Shown piece by piece: positions 9,524-17,426 of a stretch of 64,000 bases of DNA. Each line of letters opens with the position of its first letter. Positions within the stretch are counted from its first letter, which is position 1. Under the pieces are notes generated by a model. That model was given only the letters and a program-made list of their open reading frames with translations, was not told the origin of the DNA and did no database searches. Made by a program: the position numbers and the translations under genes. The stretch spans positions 503,567-567,566 of the forward strand of contig NZ_SJPS01000004.1 of assembly GCF_007860015.1 (NCBI RefSeq), in the 5' to 3' direction. Source of the DNA: Bythopirellula polymerisocia (GTDB lineage Bacteria; Planctomycetota; Planctomycetia; Pirellulales; Lacipirellulaceae).

Positions 9524-9605
9524 GGGGCGGCGGGTCCTAATGTAACTTTAAAAATTGAGTACGTCGGAGATTTAGTTGCTTCGATTGCAAGAGACGGAAA
9601 TTTTT

Positions 9606-9630
9606 CAATGACGAATGCCCAATGACCAAT
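9606..9630 (+). repeat. AATGACGAATG-type intergenic repeat, copy 1
   Basis: A short iteration of AATGACGAATGCCCAATGACCAAT. Related strings occur at 19754-19781 (minus orientation) and 31927-31957, each touching a gene boundary. Confidence 0.55.
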
Positions 9631-9644
9631 CTTGAAGGGTTGAA

Positions 9645-10145
9645 TCAGTCCGTTTCTTTAAGATCATCTTCATTGATCGTTTTAAATCCCTTGGATGCCA
9701 GGGTTTCATTGGCCAGATCGATATTATCGACCATCAAAGCCACCACGGGGCTATTATGCGGTCGAGTTAATAAAGGATACACCTGCGAAATGTTGATCTC
9801 TGCTTGGAGCAAGGCGGTGCATACTTGCAGCAAGGGCTGAGGACTGTCGGGCAACTCCACGCCAATGAGGTCGGACTCCACGATCGCCAAGCCTGCACGC
9901 TCGAGCACTTCACGCCCTTGTTCGGGATCGCTCAACAGGAACCGGACGACTGCGCACTCTGCCGAATCGGATATCGTGAGTGCCACGATACGGACATGGC
10001 TCCCTTCAAAGCGGCGTACGACTTCGAGAAGCTGACCGACACGATTCTCCAGAAAGACCGTGAATTGTCGAATCGAGGGGTAGTCGCGCCCCCGTAGGGT
10101 CGAGAATCCGACTCCTGAGCCGTCGCCTGTGCTCATGGAACTCAT
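9645..10145 (-). CDS. Tandem ACT-domain protein
   Basis: 166 residues with two ACT-like halves. The first contains RQFTVFLENRVGQLLEVVRRFEGSHVRIVALTI, the typical beta-alpha-beta start of an ACT domain with its effector-site GQL turn. The second contains VCTALLQAEINISQVYPLL. ACT domains bind amino acids and regulate biosynthetic enzymes; this stand-alone form resembles the acetolactate synthase small subunit or free regulatory ACT proteins. No catalytic domain is fused and no amino-acid biosynthesis gene is adjacent, so the target is unknown. The start at 10145 has another ATG three codons later. Confidence 0.8.
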   Translation of the reverse strand: MSSMSTGDGSGVGFSTLRGRDYPSIRQFTVFLENRVGQLLEVVRRFEGSHVRIVALTISDSAECAVVRFLLSDPEQGREVLERAGLAIVESDLIGVELPDSPQPLLQVCTALLQAEINISQVYPLLTRPHNSPVVALMVDNIDLANETLASKGFKTINEDDLKETD

Positions 10146-10380
10146 CGATTAGTCTCCTTCGAAATCGTACACCGGCGCTGCCAAATTCGCCGTAATTCAA
10201 GGTCAGAAAATCATCTTCAACGGCCAGTAAATCCCGGCGTAGTATAGAGTTCTCGCCATAGAATTGCAACGTAAGGCAATTAGCGGTAGTGAGTCTGCCC
10301 TGAGGTCGTGTAAGATGCCCAGCAGGCCGATTTGCCGCCTGGTTCCACTGCACCTTGACCGCGTCATGCCCTATTAAACC

Positions 10381-10764
10381 ATGCAACATACGATTGATAT
10401 TGAGGTCCGCTACTACGAGACTGACGGGCAAGGAATCGTCCATCACGCAAACTATTTCCAGTATTTTGAGCTAGCGCGGGTGCAGATGCTCAAGGCACTG
10501 GGGCATGACTATGCGGAACTGGAACGCCAGGGGATTTTTTTGGTCGTCCATAGTATCTCTGCCCGATACATCGCTCCCGCAAAGTTCGGTGACACTCTGC
10601 AAATCGACACGACTGTCGAAAGGGCTACCGCCGCCCGGATTGATCACAGCTACCGTGTCCTTCGAGGCGGGGTGCTATTGGCAGAAGGGAAAAGCACGAT
10701 CGCATGCATCGATGAGAAGGGCGAGATTCAACGCATGCCAAGTATCCTCTATCACGCAGATTGA
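10381..10764 (+). CDS. Acyl-CoA thioesterase, YbgC/4-hydroxybenzoyl-CoA family
   Basis: 127 residues, the usual length of a single hot-dog domain. RYYETDGQGIVHHANYFQYFELAR (residues 10-33) is the family signature: D15 is the catalytic acid position and HHANYxxYFExAR forms the central helix. It would hydrolyse short-chain or aromatic acyl-CoA or acyl-ACP thioesters in the cytoplasm. In many bacteria ybgC lies with tol-pal; here it does not, and it is followed 37 bases later by a DJ-1/PfpI gene on the same strand. The family call is strong; the substrate is open. Confidence 0.88.
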   Translation: MQHTIDIEVRYYETDGQGIVHHANYFQYFELARVQMLKALGHDYAELERQGIFLVVHSISARYIAPAKFGDTLQIDTTVERATAARIDHSYRVLRGGVLLAEGKSTIACIDEKGEIQRMPSILYHAD

Positions 10765-10801
10765 CTAACCTTGTCTCTTGCAAATCATGTGAGGCTAAAC
10801 C

Positions 10802-11377
10802 ATGTCGAGCAAACATATTCTCCTGTTGGTTGGCGATTTTGTTGAAGATTACGAGGCTATGGTACCCCTGCAGATTTTGCAGATGGTCGGGCATCAAGTC
10901 GACACTGTGTGTCCTGACAAACCAGTTGGAAGCCACGTAGTCACGGCGATTCACGACTTCGAAGGGCACCAAACCTACAGTGAAAAGTGGGGACACAACT
11001 TTGCGATCACAACTAATTTTGAACGCATAGTACCCGATGATTACGACGGGTTAGTCATCCCGGGGGGACGATCTCCTGAGTACTTGCAACTCAATGAACA
11101 GGTTCTAGAGATCGTGCGGCACTTTGCTACCAAAGGGAAACCCCTCGCCGTCACATGCCACGGCCCATACCTATTGAGTGCCGCAGGAGTAGTAGGTGGA
11201 CGACGTTGCCAAGCGTATCCAACCCTGCGCCCGGAGTTAGAACGCGCCGGAGCGATTTGGGATCCGCCAAGTGCCGAGTTCGACAGCGTGTGCGTGGATG
11301 GCAACTTGGTCTCGGCCCCCGCCTGGCCAGCCAATCCAGCCTGGATGCGAGAGTTCTTGCGAATCTTGGACAAGTGA
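10802..11377 (+). CDS. DJ-1/PfpI family protein
   Basis: 191 residues, single-domain class I glutamine amidotransferase-like fold. The nucleophile elbow is AVTCHGPYLLSAAG (C119, H120, G121), and the supporting acidic residue lies in GDFVEDYEA (E15 or E18). GLVIPGGRSPEYL is the other hallmark of the family. Members include glyoxalase III/deglycase-like proteins, chaperones and proteases, so a stress or protein-repair role is possible but not certain. It probably shares a transcript with the thioesterase upstream and ends at a strong hairpin (11410-11444). Confidence 0.87.
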   Translation: MSSKHILLLVGDFVEDYEAMVPLQILQMVGHQVDTVCPDKPVGSHVVTAIHDFEGHQTYSEKWGHNFAITTNFERIVPDDYDGLVIPGGRSPEYLQLNEQVLEIVRHFATKGKPLAVTCHGPYLLSAAGVVGGRRCQAYPTLRPELERAGAIWDPPSAEFDSVCVDGNLVSAPAWPANPAWMREFLRILDK

Positions 11378-11409
11378 AAAGGTCCGAAATTTCTAAGTCA
11401 AATAAAACC

Positions 11410-11444
11410 GGCCTGACATTGGCGTCCGTTGCCAATGTCAGGCC
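11410..11444. terminator. Bidirectional hairpin between convergent genes
   Basis: GGCCTGACATTGGC (11410-11423) is perfectly repeated as GCCAATGTCAGGCC (11431-11444), a 14-pair stem with a 7-base loop. It lies 32 bases past the DJ-1/PfpI stop and about 100 bases past the end of the PuuD-like gene. On the minus strand it is followed by GGTTTTATTT, so it should terminate that direction at least as well. Confidence 0.75.
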
Positions 11445-11542
11445 CTGGGTCGTTGGCTCGCATCCTACGAGACGAGAGCCCCAGCCACTTTACGGGATCA
11501 GCTTTAGAAAAGCTGGTGGCCCGGGGCAAAACTCAACACTCA

Positions 11543-12286
11543 TCAAGCAACTAAACGAACGGCACCTTGGAATTCAGCAACTCCAAGAATGAACTCTTCA
11601 AATATCCGCACATCGAGTGCCGAAGCGGTGCTCGCCTCGGGATGGAACTGGGTTCCCATGGCAAACCAATCGGACATGGTGCTTTCGATCGCCTCAACGA
11701 TGCCATCTGGGCAGATTGCGGAGACCTTGAAACCAGGGGCAACTTCGTCCACGGCCATGTGATGCATGCTGTTTACGCGTAGCTCGCCATCTCCGTATAC
11801 CCGTTCCATGATTGTGCCAGGTACTAACTCCAAGGTATGGCGGTGCGCTGGGTCGAGTGGATCTTTGTGAGGCAAGGCATTGGGACGGTCATCAGGGATG
11901 TGCAACATCAGATTGCCTCCCTGTGACACGTTGAGCAATTGCATGCCGGCACCGATGCCGAACATAGGCATGCGTCGCTCTGAGACTAATCGCATCATAC
12001 AGCGATCAAACGATTCGCGGCGTGAGTCTTGCAATTGAATGGTGGGATGAAGCATCCAGCCATCACGGCGTGGATCCAAATCAGCACCTCCGACGAGCAT
12101 CACCCCATCGAGTCGATCAAGGACTGTCTCAATATCCTCTACACACTCATATGGGGGGAGAATAACAGGAATCCCTCCTACATTGATGATGGCATCGTAA
12201 TAACCGGCCGCGACACATGAATAAGCAGGCGTCTCTCCCTTGGCCGATCGAAAATCGGCGTTCATGCCAATTACGGGCTTTGTCAT
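11543..12286 (-). CDS. PuuD-like peptidase C26 family protein lacking the nucleophile Cys
   Basis: 247 residues from MTKPVIGMNADF (the frame extends 12 codons further to 12322, but the internal ATG matches the family start). The fold is that of gamma-glutamyl-GABA hydrolases: DGVMLVGGADLDP, RMPMFGIGAGMQLLNVSQGG, VNSMHHMAVDEVAPG and QFHPEAS. In active members the elbow reads GICRGMQ; here it is GIGAGMQ, so the nucleophile Cys is Gly112. The codons were read directly (GGC ATC GGT GCC GGC). The downstream His and Glu (H215, E217) are kept. It is either a catalytically dead binding or regulatory homologue or a subfamily using other chemistry. No polyamine genes adjoin. Confidence 0.8.
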   Translation of the reverse strand: MTKPVIGMNADFRSAKGETPAYSCVAAGYYDAIINVGGIPVILPPYECVEDIETVLDRLDGVMLVGGADLDPRRDGWMLHPTIQLQDSRRESFDRCMMRLVSERRMPMFGIGAGMQLLNVSQGGNLMLHIPDDRPNALPHKDPLDPAHRHTLELVPGTIMERVYGDGELRVNSMHHMAVDEVAPGFKVSAICPDGIVEAIESTMSDWFAMGTQFHPEASTASALDVRIFEEFILGVAEFQGAVRLVA

Positions 12287-12759
12287 CGCTTCGCACTCCC
12301 TTTCTGACGCATAATGCGCCACGTTTTTCCTAATTCCGCAACGGAGTTCCAGCGAGAGAATAGAAACTATTGGGGAGTTCTATCGACTATCCTATCAAGG
12401 TAGAAATCCACCAACACGGCCGTTAGATCAGGGTCGCTGACAGGTATCCACGGGAGAAGAGATGCTTCAAACCGCGTCTGTACCTTCCTTGGTACCTGCA
12501 AGAATCCATAACACCAGAAGCCAACCCGGCTAAAGCACGTTTCCATGCACCGCCGAGCGTTGTCCCTATTGCTTCGCTTTAAAGTACTCCTTTTGGATCT
12601 TTGCCGTTGTCACTCGGCTAGTGAGAGATGCAAGTCGTGGTTACGAACCTAGACGAGTTGCCGATAAAGGCAAGTAAATAACATATATTGCGTTAAAGGC
12701 TCGCTTGCTAGCACTACATGCTGTGGTTTCCGGGTGCTCATTCAAATGTTCAAAAATGG
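12287..12759. other. Gene-free stretch
   Basis: About 470 bases between two minus-strand genes. No frame with family resemblance, RNA gene or strong hairpin was found. The promoter of the PuuD-like gene should be here. Confidence 0.45.
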
Positions 12760-13548
12760 TCAATTTGTCGGAATTTGGAATGCTATTTGATACCCGATGG
12801 CAAAAATCGCCGCATCGACCAATAAATGGCTGGTCCAGGGACCCAAAAGTGAGCCGGTACGGTGATAGAGCCAAGCCCATACCCCGCCGCCTATTGCAAC
12901 ACCGAACGAAAACAACCATGTGATGGGCGATAAAAAGCCGAAATACGTACCGATCACCAGCACATGATGAGCCATGAAACCGAGCGATGAGAAGACGATT
13001 GCCTTTATCAGTGAAGTTCGTTCGCTCAACTGACCAAAGACAAACCACCGCCAATAATACTCCTCCAGCAGCGAATGAATCAGGCTATAGAAAACGCCGA
13101 CCGCTGCAAAAATAGTAGGAGAACCAATGTCGATACCATCGATTTTCTCGCGTATCTCATTGGCGGCAGAGAGAAAGAACGGTGCGGATCGTAGGACAAA
13201 TCTATAAGCCAATAACATAATCCCGGCAACGAAGAGGCCGAAGATGATGCCGAAGAGCAAACCTTTTGCTGACCAAGGCCATACTTTGGGCCTATGCCGT
13301 TGAATCAACATGACCCACATGACGGGGAACAGGAACTGGCCTGTCTTGGCAATCCCGTAGGTGAGTTGTTGGACTTGCGGCGAAGCGCTGGCAGCCAGGA
13401 TGAAATAGGCGAGCGTTACCAAGGTCGGTAGCACCAAGCCTACGGCGATAGCGATCCAATCACGTCGGGTCGAATTCGATTTGTTGAGCACCAGCTTTTC
13501 TTCAATTAAGGGGGTTATTCGCAGCGGTTGTCGCTCGACTCGGCCCAC
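12760..13548 (-). CDS. CPBP-family intramembrane metalloprotease
   Basis: 262 residues with about seven hydrophobic segments. The CPBP (Abi/Rce1) motifs are in order: SLLEEYYWRWFVFG (EExxxR, the catalytic Glu pair and Arg), SSLGFMAHH (second motif His) and SHLLVDAAIFA (third motif His and Asp). These proteases act inside the membrane; roles include prenyl-protein processing, bacteriocin immunity and sigma-factor control, and which applies here is unknown. The frame opens with GTG at 13548; a GTG at residue 20 (VLNKSNS) is an alternative start. It is divergent from the oleA-like gene, with a 58-base shared upstream region. Confidence 0.85.
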   Translation of the reverse strand: MGRVERQPLRITPLIEEKLVLNKSNSTRRDWIAIAVGLVLPTLVTLAYFILAASASPQVQQLTYGIAKTGQFLFPVMWVMLIQRHRPKVWPWSAKGLLFGIIFGLFVAGIMLLAYRFVLRSAPFFLSAANEIREKIDGIDIGSPTIFAAVGVFYSLIHSLLEEYYWRWFVFGQLSERTSLIKAIVFSSLGFMAHHVLVIGTYFGFLSPITWLFSFGVAIGGGVWAWLYHRTGSLLGPWTSHLLVDAAIFAIGYQIAFQIPTN

Positions 13549-13606
13549 TGTATCGTGAACTATCAGAGTGACAAGTCTACCCGCGAGAATTCAGCGGTAA
13601 TAATAC

Positions 13607-14662
13607 ATGCGTTATCAACGGGTCTGCCTGGAATCCTTGGGTTATACGCTGCCGCGTGAGGTGGTGACAACCGACGAGCTGGAGCAACAGTTGGCCCCTG
13701 TTTATGAGCGTCTGCGGCTTCCCGCAGGGCGCTTGGAATTGATGACCGGTATTCGCGAACGGCGTTTCTTTGCTCCAGGCACGTCTCCAGGTAGTGTAAG
13801 CCAGCAAAGCGGTGAACAGGCCATACTCGCTAGTGGGATCGATCGACATCTTATCGGAGGTTTGGTGCATGGGTCAGTGTGTCGCGATTTTCTGGAGCCA
13901 GCCACGGCCTGTTCAGTCCATCACGCTTTGGGGCTTCCAGCCGGCTGCCTAATATGTGACGTCTCGAATGCCTGTCTGGGTATTCTCACAGGCATCATCC
14001 AATTAGCCAACATGATTGAGCTGGGGCAAATCAAGGCCGGGTTAGTGGTAGGAACCGAAAGTGGTCGACAACTGGTGGAGAACACGGTTGAGCGCCTTAA
14101 TGCCGACCAATCGTTGACTCGCCAGAGCATAAAGCAACTCGTGGCATCGCTTACGATCGGCTCGGGAAGTGTGGCGGTGCTGCTGTGCGATGAATCGATC
14201 AGTCGCTCCCAGAACCGACTCACCACTGCCTCGGTGCTGGCCGATACGTCTCACCACCAACTTTGTCGCAGCGAAGGTTTGGAAACCTTTATGCACACCG
14301 ACAGCGAGCAACTTATGCAACAAGGCGTGGCTGCTGGTACTGCGACGTTCAAAAAATTTCTTACCGAAACTGAGTGGACTCATGCTTCGATTGACAAGAC
14401 TATCTGTCACCAAGTAGGAGTTGCCCATCGCAAGTTGCTCTTTCAATCACTGGGTTTGGACCCGAATATCGATTTCTCCACGTTCGAGACTCTTGGCAAC
14501 ACGGGGGCTGCTGCCTTGCCGCTCACGTTGGCACTTGCCGCCGAGGCGGGGCATGTCGCCAGTGGCGACAACGTGGCTCTCATGGGAATCGGTTCGGGGA
14601 TCAACTGCCAAATGCTCGCGGTGGAGTGGAACGAGACGCTGGTGCAGGGGGGTGGGGAGTGA
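13607..14662 (+). CDS. oleA: OleA-type thiolase-fold enzyme (acyl-CoA head-to-head condensation)
   Basis: 351 residues, thiolase/FabH superfamily. The active-site Cys is in DVSNACLGILTG (C123), His in ICHQVGVAHRK (H269) and Asn in TLGNTGAAALP (N299). A Glu sits in SVCRDFLEPATA (E97), 26 residues before the Cys. OleA has the same RDxLEPxTA and VxNACL motifs and the same E-to-C and H-to-N spacings; FabH lacks the Glu. OleA condenses two fatty acyl-CoAs to a beta-keto acid, the first step to long-chain olefins such as the polyunsaturated hydrocarbons of planctomycetes. The usual partners oleB, oleC and oleD are not next to it; the following DNA is repeat-rich. Confidence 0.8.
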   Translation: MRYQRVCLESLGYTLPREVVTTDELEQQLAPVYERLRLPAGRLELMTGIRERRFFAPGTSPGSVSQQSGEQAILASGIDRHLIGGLVHGSVCRDFLEPATACSVHHALGLPAGCLICDVSNACLGILTGIIQLANMIELGQIKAGLVVGTESGRQLVENTVERLNADQSLTRQSIKQLVASLTIGSGSVAVLLCDESISRSQNRLTTASVLADTSHHQLCRSEGLETFMHTDSEQLMQQGVAAGTATFKKFLTETEWTHASIDKTICHQVGVAHRKLLFQSLGLDPNIDFSTFETLGNTGAAALPLTLALAAEAGHVASGDNVALMGIGSGINCQMLAVEWNETLVQGGGE

Positions 14663-14777
14663 GTCAAACTTGTCATATAAAACTGAAGGTCTTAACTTGT
14701 GAAACAAACTAAAAACAATTCTGGTTCATCCGGTGAACGGCCCCGCCGGACCGGCCGCGAGTTGCATACCGCCAGCA

Positions 14778-14858
14778 TCTTTGTTCGAACTAGCGCACCG
14801 CGGCAGGAGTTTTGTCCCGTTCGTTTTGTTAAAAACTTTTTTTACAAAACAAAACTCG
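14778..14858 (-). repeat. GTTTTGT hairpin repeat, copy 3
   Basis: In minus orientation this matches copy 2 (7331-7413). It shows the same 23-base core (TTTTGT repeated, seven A, GTTTT), the same GGGACAAAAC/GTGACAAAAC right arm, then TGCCGCGGTGCGC and CAAAGAT. Outer arms GAGTTTTGT (14807-14815) and ACAAAACTC (14849-14857) pair; an inner GTTTTGT/ACAAAAC pair (14823-14829, 14844-14850) can also form. Confidence 0.75.
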
Positions 14859-14907
14859 CCATTTCGTCGCCGGTTCTAAATGCTGTAACTCGTTAGGGGA
14901 CCAAGGC

Positions 14908-15654
14908 TTACGCGGATCCCACCTCCTTCGAGTTTTGTGAGTTTTGTATAACAAAACTATTCTTCGCCTGCTCAGCTTCCTGCGATTCGCGGCGACGATC
15001 GCTGGCCTCAATTCCTGCGATGGCTGCCTCAACATCTCTGTCGCTGATATCCTTCATGCATCCGCCGAAATATTCATCGATATCGCGCTGCAACTTCTCG
15101 TAATAGCGCTGCTCGGCCGACTTCGGTGCTGGGTCCCCCTGCAGCGCTGAGCGGTATTGGCCGAAACGCGCTTTCTGCAACTCGTCGAGCCGCTGGCACA
15201 TATTCTTGAGCTCGGCTTTGTTTGTGATTTCGTCAGCCATGATACTGGCGATCTCATCAAGCATGGTGCGGACCTCGCTCGGCTGGAGTAACTCCGGCTT
15301 GCGGCGGGCAAATCGTTCCGGACAGGTCCGCTCCAAAAGCCAGGCAGCGGCCCGCCAGTTGGTACTGGCGGCCGATCGTAGTGCGCGTAGCGGAGACAAC
15401 CCAGCAGCCGTTTCCGCGACGGCCAACTGCTCAGCAAAGAGAGGATCGCGGTTGGCTTCACGGCGAATGGTGGCCACCGAGCAACCGACGTGCCGCGCCG
15501 CCTCGTCGAACCCTGCGCCGATTCCAATCAACGAACAGATTTCGCGCCGCTTGTGTGGATCAGCGAGCGCCCTAGGGCGCCCTGGTGGACGACTTGGTGT
15601 ATCCGTGTTGCTAACGACACAAATCTTCTCAGCTTGCATAAATTTATTGAACAT
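14908..15654 (-). CDS. Helix-turn-helix protein of a planctomycete family, function unknown
   Basis: 248 residues. After GRPRALADPHKRREICSLIG there is a helix-turn-helix (AGFDEAARHVGCSVATIRREANRD, about residues 48-71), then a helical region with TNWRAAAWLLERTCPERFARRKP and a charged coiled C-terminus. The HTH resembles those of phage terminase small subunits and of transposase-like regulators. I believe it belongs to a family common in Pirellulales but know no assigned function. The last 17 codons (NSFVIQNSQNSKEVGSA) are encoded by a copy of the GTTTTGT palindromic repeat (14930-14958), so the native C-terminus was replaced or extended by repeat insertion. No terminase large subunit is nearby. 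Confidence 0.7.
   Translation of the reverse strand: MFNKFMQAEKICVVSNTDTPSRPPGRPRALADPHKRREICSLIGIGAGFDEAARHVGCSVATIRREANRDPLFAEQLAVAETAAGLSPLRALRSAASTNWRAAAWLLERTCPERFARRKPELLQPSEVRTMLDEIASIMADEITNKAELKNMCQRLDELQKARFGQYRSALQGDPAPKSAEQRYYEKLQRDIDEYFGGCMKDISDRDVEAAIAGIEASDRRRESQEAEQAKNSFVIQNSQNSKEVGSA
14930..14958 (+). repeat. GTTTTGT palindrome inside a coding 3' end, copy 4
   Basis: AGTTTTGT (14940-14947), loop ATA, ACAAAACT (14951-14958), preceded by another GAGTTTTGT at 14930-14938. On the minus strand it encodes the final residues of the helix-turn-helix protein. Confidence 0.65.
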
Positions 15655-15696
15655 GAGGTTACAGAGAAAACGGAGGAAATGGAAAAGATAGAAATC

Positions 15697-15761
15697 GGAA
15701 CACTGATCTACGCTAATCAGCGCTAATCTAATTAGTGAGGATTAGCGAAGATAAGTGTTCT
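15697..15761. repeat. Imperfect inverted repeat with GATTAGCG
   Basis: Left arm 15697-15718 and right arm 15740-15761 pair over 22 bases with three mismatches (core CGCTAATC / GATTAGCG). A second CGCTAATC lies in the loop at 15721-15728. It is a long cruciform- or hairpin-forming element upstream of the helix-turn-helix gene. Confidence 0.7.
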
Positions 15762-16035
15762 TTCTTCATTGATCTCTGTTAGCTTCGTTATCTCCTGTTC
15801 CATTAATTGTGGTTGCGGCTAGGTACCGTGCTGTGAGAATGGCTCCTTAGAAAACTTCATGCAATTAGCCAGCCAATGATGCGCCAGCCTTGTAATTCCG
15901 GCTGAAGTCTGAAAGCTGACCGCTTTCGTAGAGGGCATATATACAGACGTCCACTATAGCATGTTTGGTGGCCAAAAACGAGCGGAGAAGCCAACTCAGG
16001 AAAACTGCAAAGTCAGAAAACCCAAAGATAGCCTA

Positions 16036-16098
16036 GCCACAGAGAACACCGAGAGCACTGAGAATTCCTTGTTTTCTATGCTCTGAGATCTCTGTGGC
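16036..16098. repeat. CCACAGAG inverted repeat, copy 1
   Basis: GCCACAGAGA (16036-16045) is exactly inverted as TCTCTGTGGC (16089-16098). GAGCACTGAGAA and TGCTCTGAGA inside extend the pairing. A sibling element lies at 60142-60230. Confidence 0.65.
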
Positions 16099-16247
16099 CA
16101 TTTTTTATCGGCAAAATTTTCGACTTTGCAATTCTCCTGGCCAACTCGTGTCGTATGCCGTGAACCTCCGAAGCAGGTTAAACTATAGCAACTCAAAATC
16201 GACGCGTTTCGATTTGTCTCCGATCGATGCCTTGATAGAAAGAACAA

Positions 16248-17231
16248 ATGGGGCGGACTGTGGAAATACATCAAGTAGCACGAGATGGGTCAGCATTTCA
16301 ACAGCCTGTCAATGAACAGGATCTATTGTTGCAGCTAAACCATGTGCTAACCAACGAAACAATTACTCAGGTGACGGAACTGAAAGCCGGCCTGTTCAAT
16401 AATACTTACCGTGTGAACACATCACAAAATGACTACATCTTAAAGGTGGCGCCAGTAGGGAGTGCCGATGTTTTTTATTGTGAACGTTCTTTGATGCAGC
16501 GGGAGCAATCTATCTCCCAGCAATTGCAATCACTCAGTCCGTTGATTCCTGAGTATCTCTCATTTTTCACAGTAGACGGTCGGGATGCCTTTTTGCAGCG
16601 TTGGATTCAGGGCAGGCTCTGGCACGAGGTTATCTCCTCGCTTACTGAAGCAGAAAACGCCGAGCTGTGGAAGCAACTCGGTGCGTTTGCCAGAATATTG
16701 CACAATTGTTGTGGAGAACAGTTTGGTTATCCTGCCCCTTTAGAAGGTTATAGTCGGTGGTCTCAGTTTATTGCTGCTAATGTTGAAGGCATGGTCGAAG
16801 ATTGCCGGCGAATCGGTGTTTACTGTGAAGAGGTCGAGGCTTATCGCGGCTACTTGCCGCATTTTTTTCAGACATTGGATCAGGTTGAAACGGCAAAACT
16901 GCTACACGGCGATCTCTGGCCAAGAAATGTTATTATTGATGGAGCAGGCGCGGATATTCATATCAAGGCAGTATTCGATGCGGAGCGGGCTTTTTGGGGC
17001 GACCCGGCTAGTGATTGGGTCTTGATTCTTTACGGTGTGCCAGAGACTTTTTGGCAAGGTTATGGTGAGAACTTAGTGAAAACCAGCGACCCTGCTCGAA
17101 TCGCTATCTATAAAGGCATGTATTTTATTCTGAATATTCTTGAAGCAGTTCGTTTTCAAGAATCCGATGAAGCGCCCAGAAAAAGATTATCAGCGGTCAA
17201 TGAAGAACTGGAAGAATTTTTGCGATCATAA
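16248..17231 (+). CDS. APH/ChoK-type small-molecule phosphotransferase
   Basis: 327 residues of the aminoglycoside phosphotransferase superfamily. The N-lobe has GLFNNTYRV and YILKVAPVG (ATP-binding Lys). The catalytic loop is LLHGDLWPRNVII (HGDxxxxN), and the metal-binding segment is VFDAERAFWGDPASDW. Related kinases act on homoserine, choline, fructosamine or antibiotics; the residues seen do not choose among them. The gene is visibly AT-richer than most of the window, and it sits between repeat clusters with no functional neighbours, which suggests acquisition. GAAAGAA lies just before the ATG. It is probably a metabolic kinase rather than a resistance gene. Confidence 0.8.
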   Translation: MGRTVEIHQVARDGSAFQQPVNEQDLLLQLNHVLTNETITQVTELKAGLFNNTYRVNTSQNDYILKVAPVGSADVFYCERSLMQREQSISQQLQSLSPLIPEYLSFFTVDGRDAFLQRWIQGRLWHEVISSLTEAENAELWKQLGAFARILHNCCGEQFGYPAPLEGYSRWSQFIAANVEGMVEDCRRIGVYCEEVEAYRGYLPHFFQTLDQVETAKLLHGDLWPRNVIIDGAGADIHIKAVFDAERAFWGDPASDWVLILYGVPETFWQGYGENLVKTSDPARIAIYKGMYFILNILEAVRFQESDEAPRKRLSAVNEELEEFLRS

Positions 17232-17238
17232 TATCACT

Positions 17239-17283
17239 CAAAGGTTGGGATTCATTGTTTGATAAAGACTCCCGACCCCTTTG
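17239..17283. repeat. GGGGTCGGGAGTC repeat, copy 1 (degenerate)
   Basis: CAAAGGTTGGGATTCATTGT on the left and GACTCCCGACCCCTTTG on the right form a decayed hairpin. A half-copy (CGACCCCTTTGAATGTC) follows at 17291-17307. A better-preserved copy lies at 22584-22628, so the two large glycosidase-like genes are bracketed by this repeat. Confidence 0.65.
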
Positions 17284-17426
17284 AATGTCGCGACCCCTTT
17301 GAATGTCGGTAGAGGAACGCCAATCCCGCGAGTGTCGACGCATGTAGCAGACGAGAATTCCACAATCTTATGACCCCAGTTGTGACCGGTGCAGAAGCCG
17401 AGCGACGGACCATTACGCTAACTCTC

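Larger units (their letters stand above)
15655..16247. other. Repeat-rich gene-free stretch
   Basis: About 590 bases with no credible gene. It holds the GATTAGCG inverted repeat (15697-15761) and the CCACAGAGA inverted repeat (16036-16098). The minus-strand frame reading SVLSVFSVA near 16060 is simply a translation of the latter. Confidence 0.55.

Noticed and set aside
12641..13054. Frame overlapping the 3' end of the CPBP protease gene
   Set aside because: It is a shadow in another frame of a gene with clear protease motifs.
16248..17231. Antibiotic-resistance aminoglycoside kinase
   Set aside because: The fold and catalytic loop are shared by many metabolic kinases, and nothing in the sequence or neighbours points to resistance.
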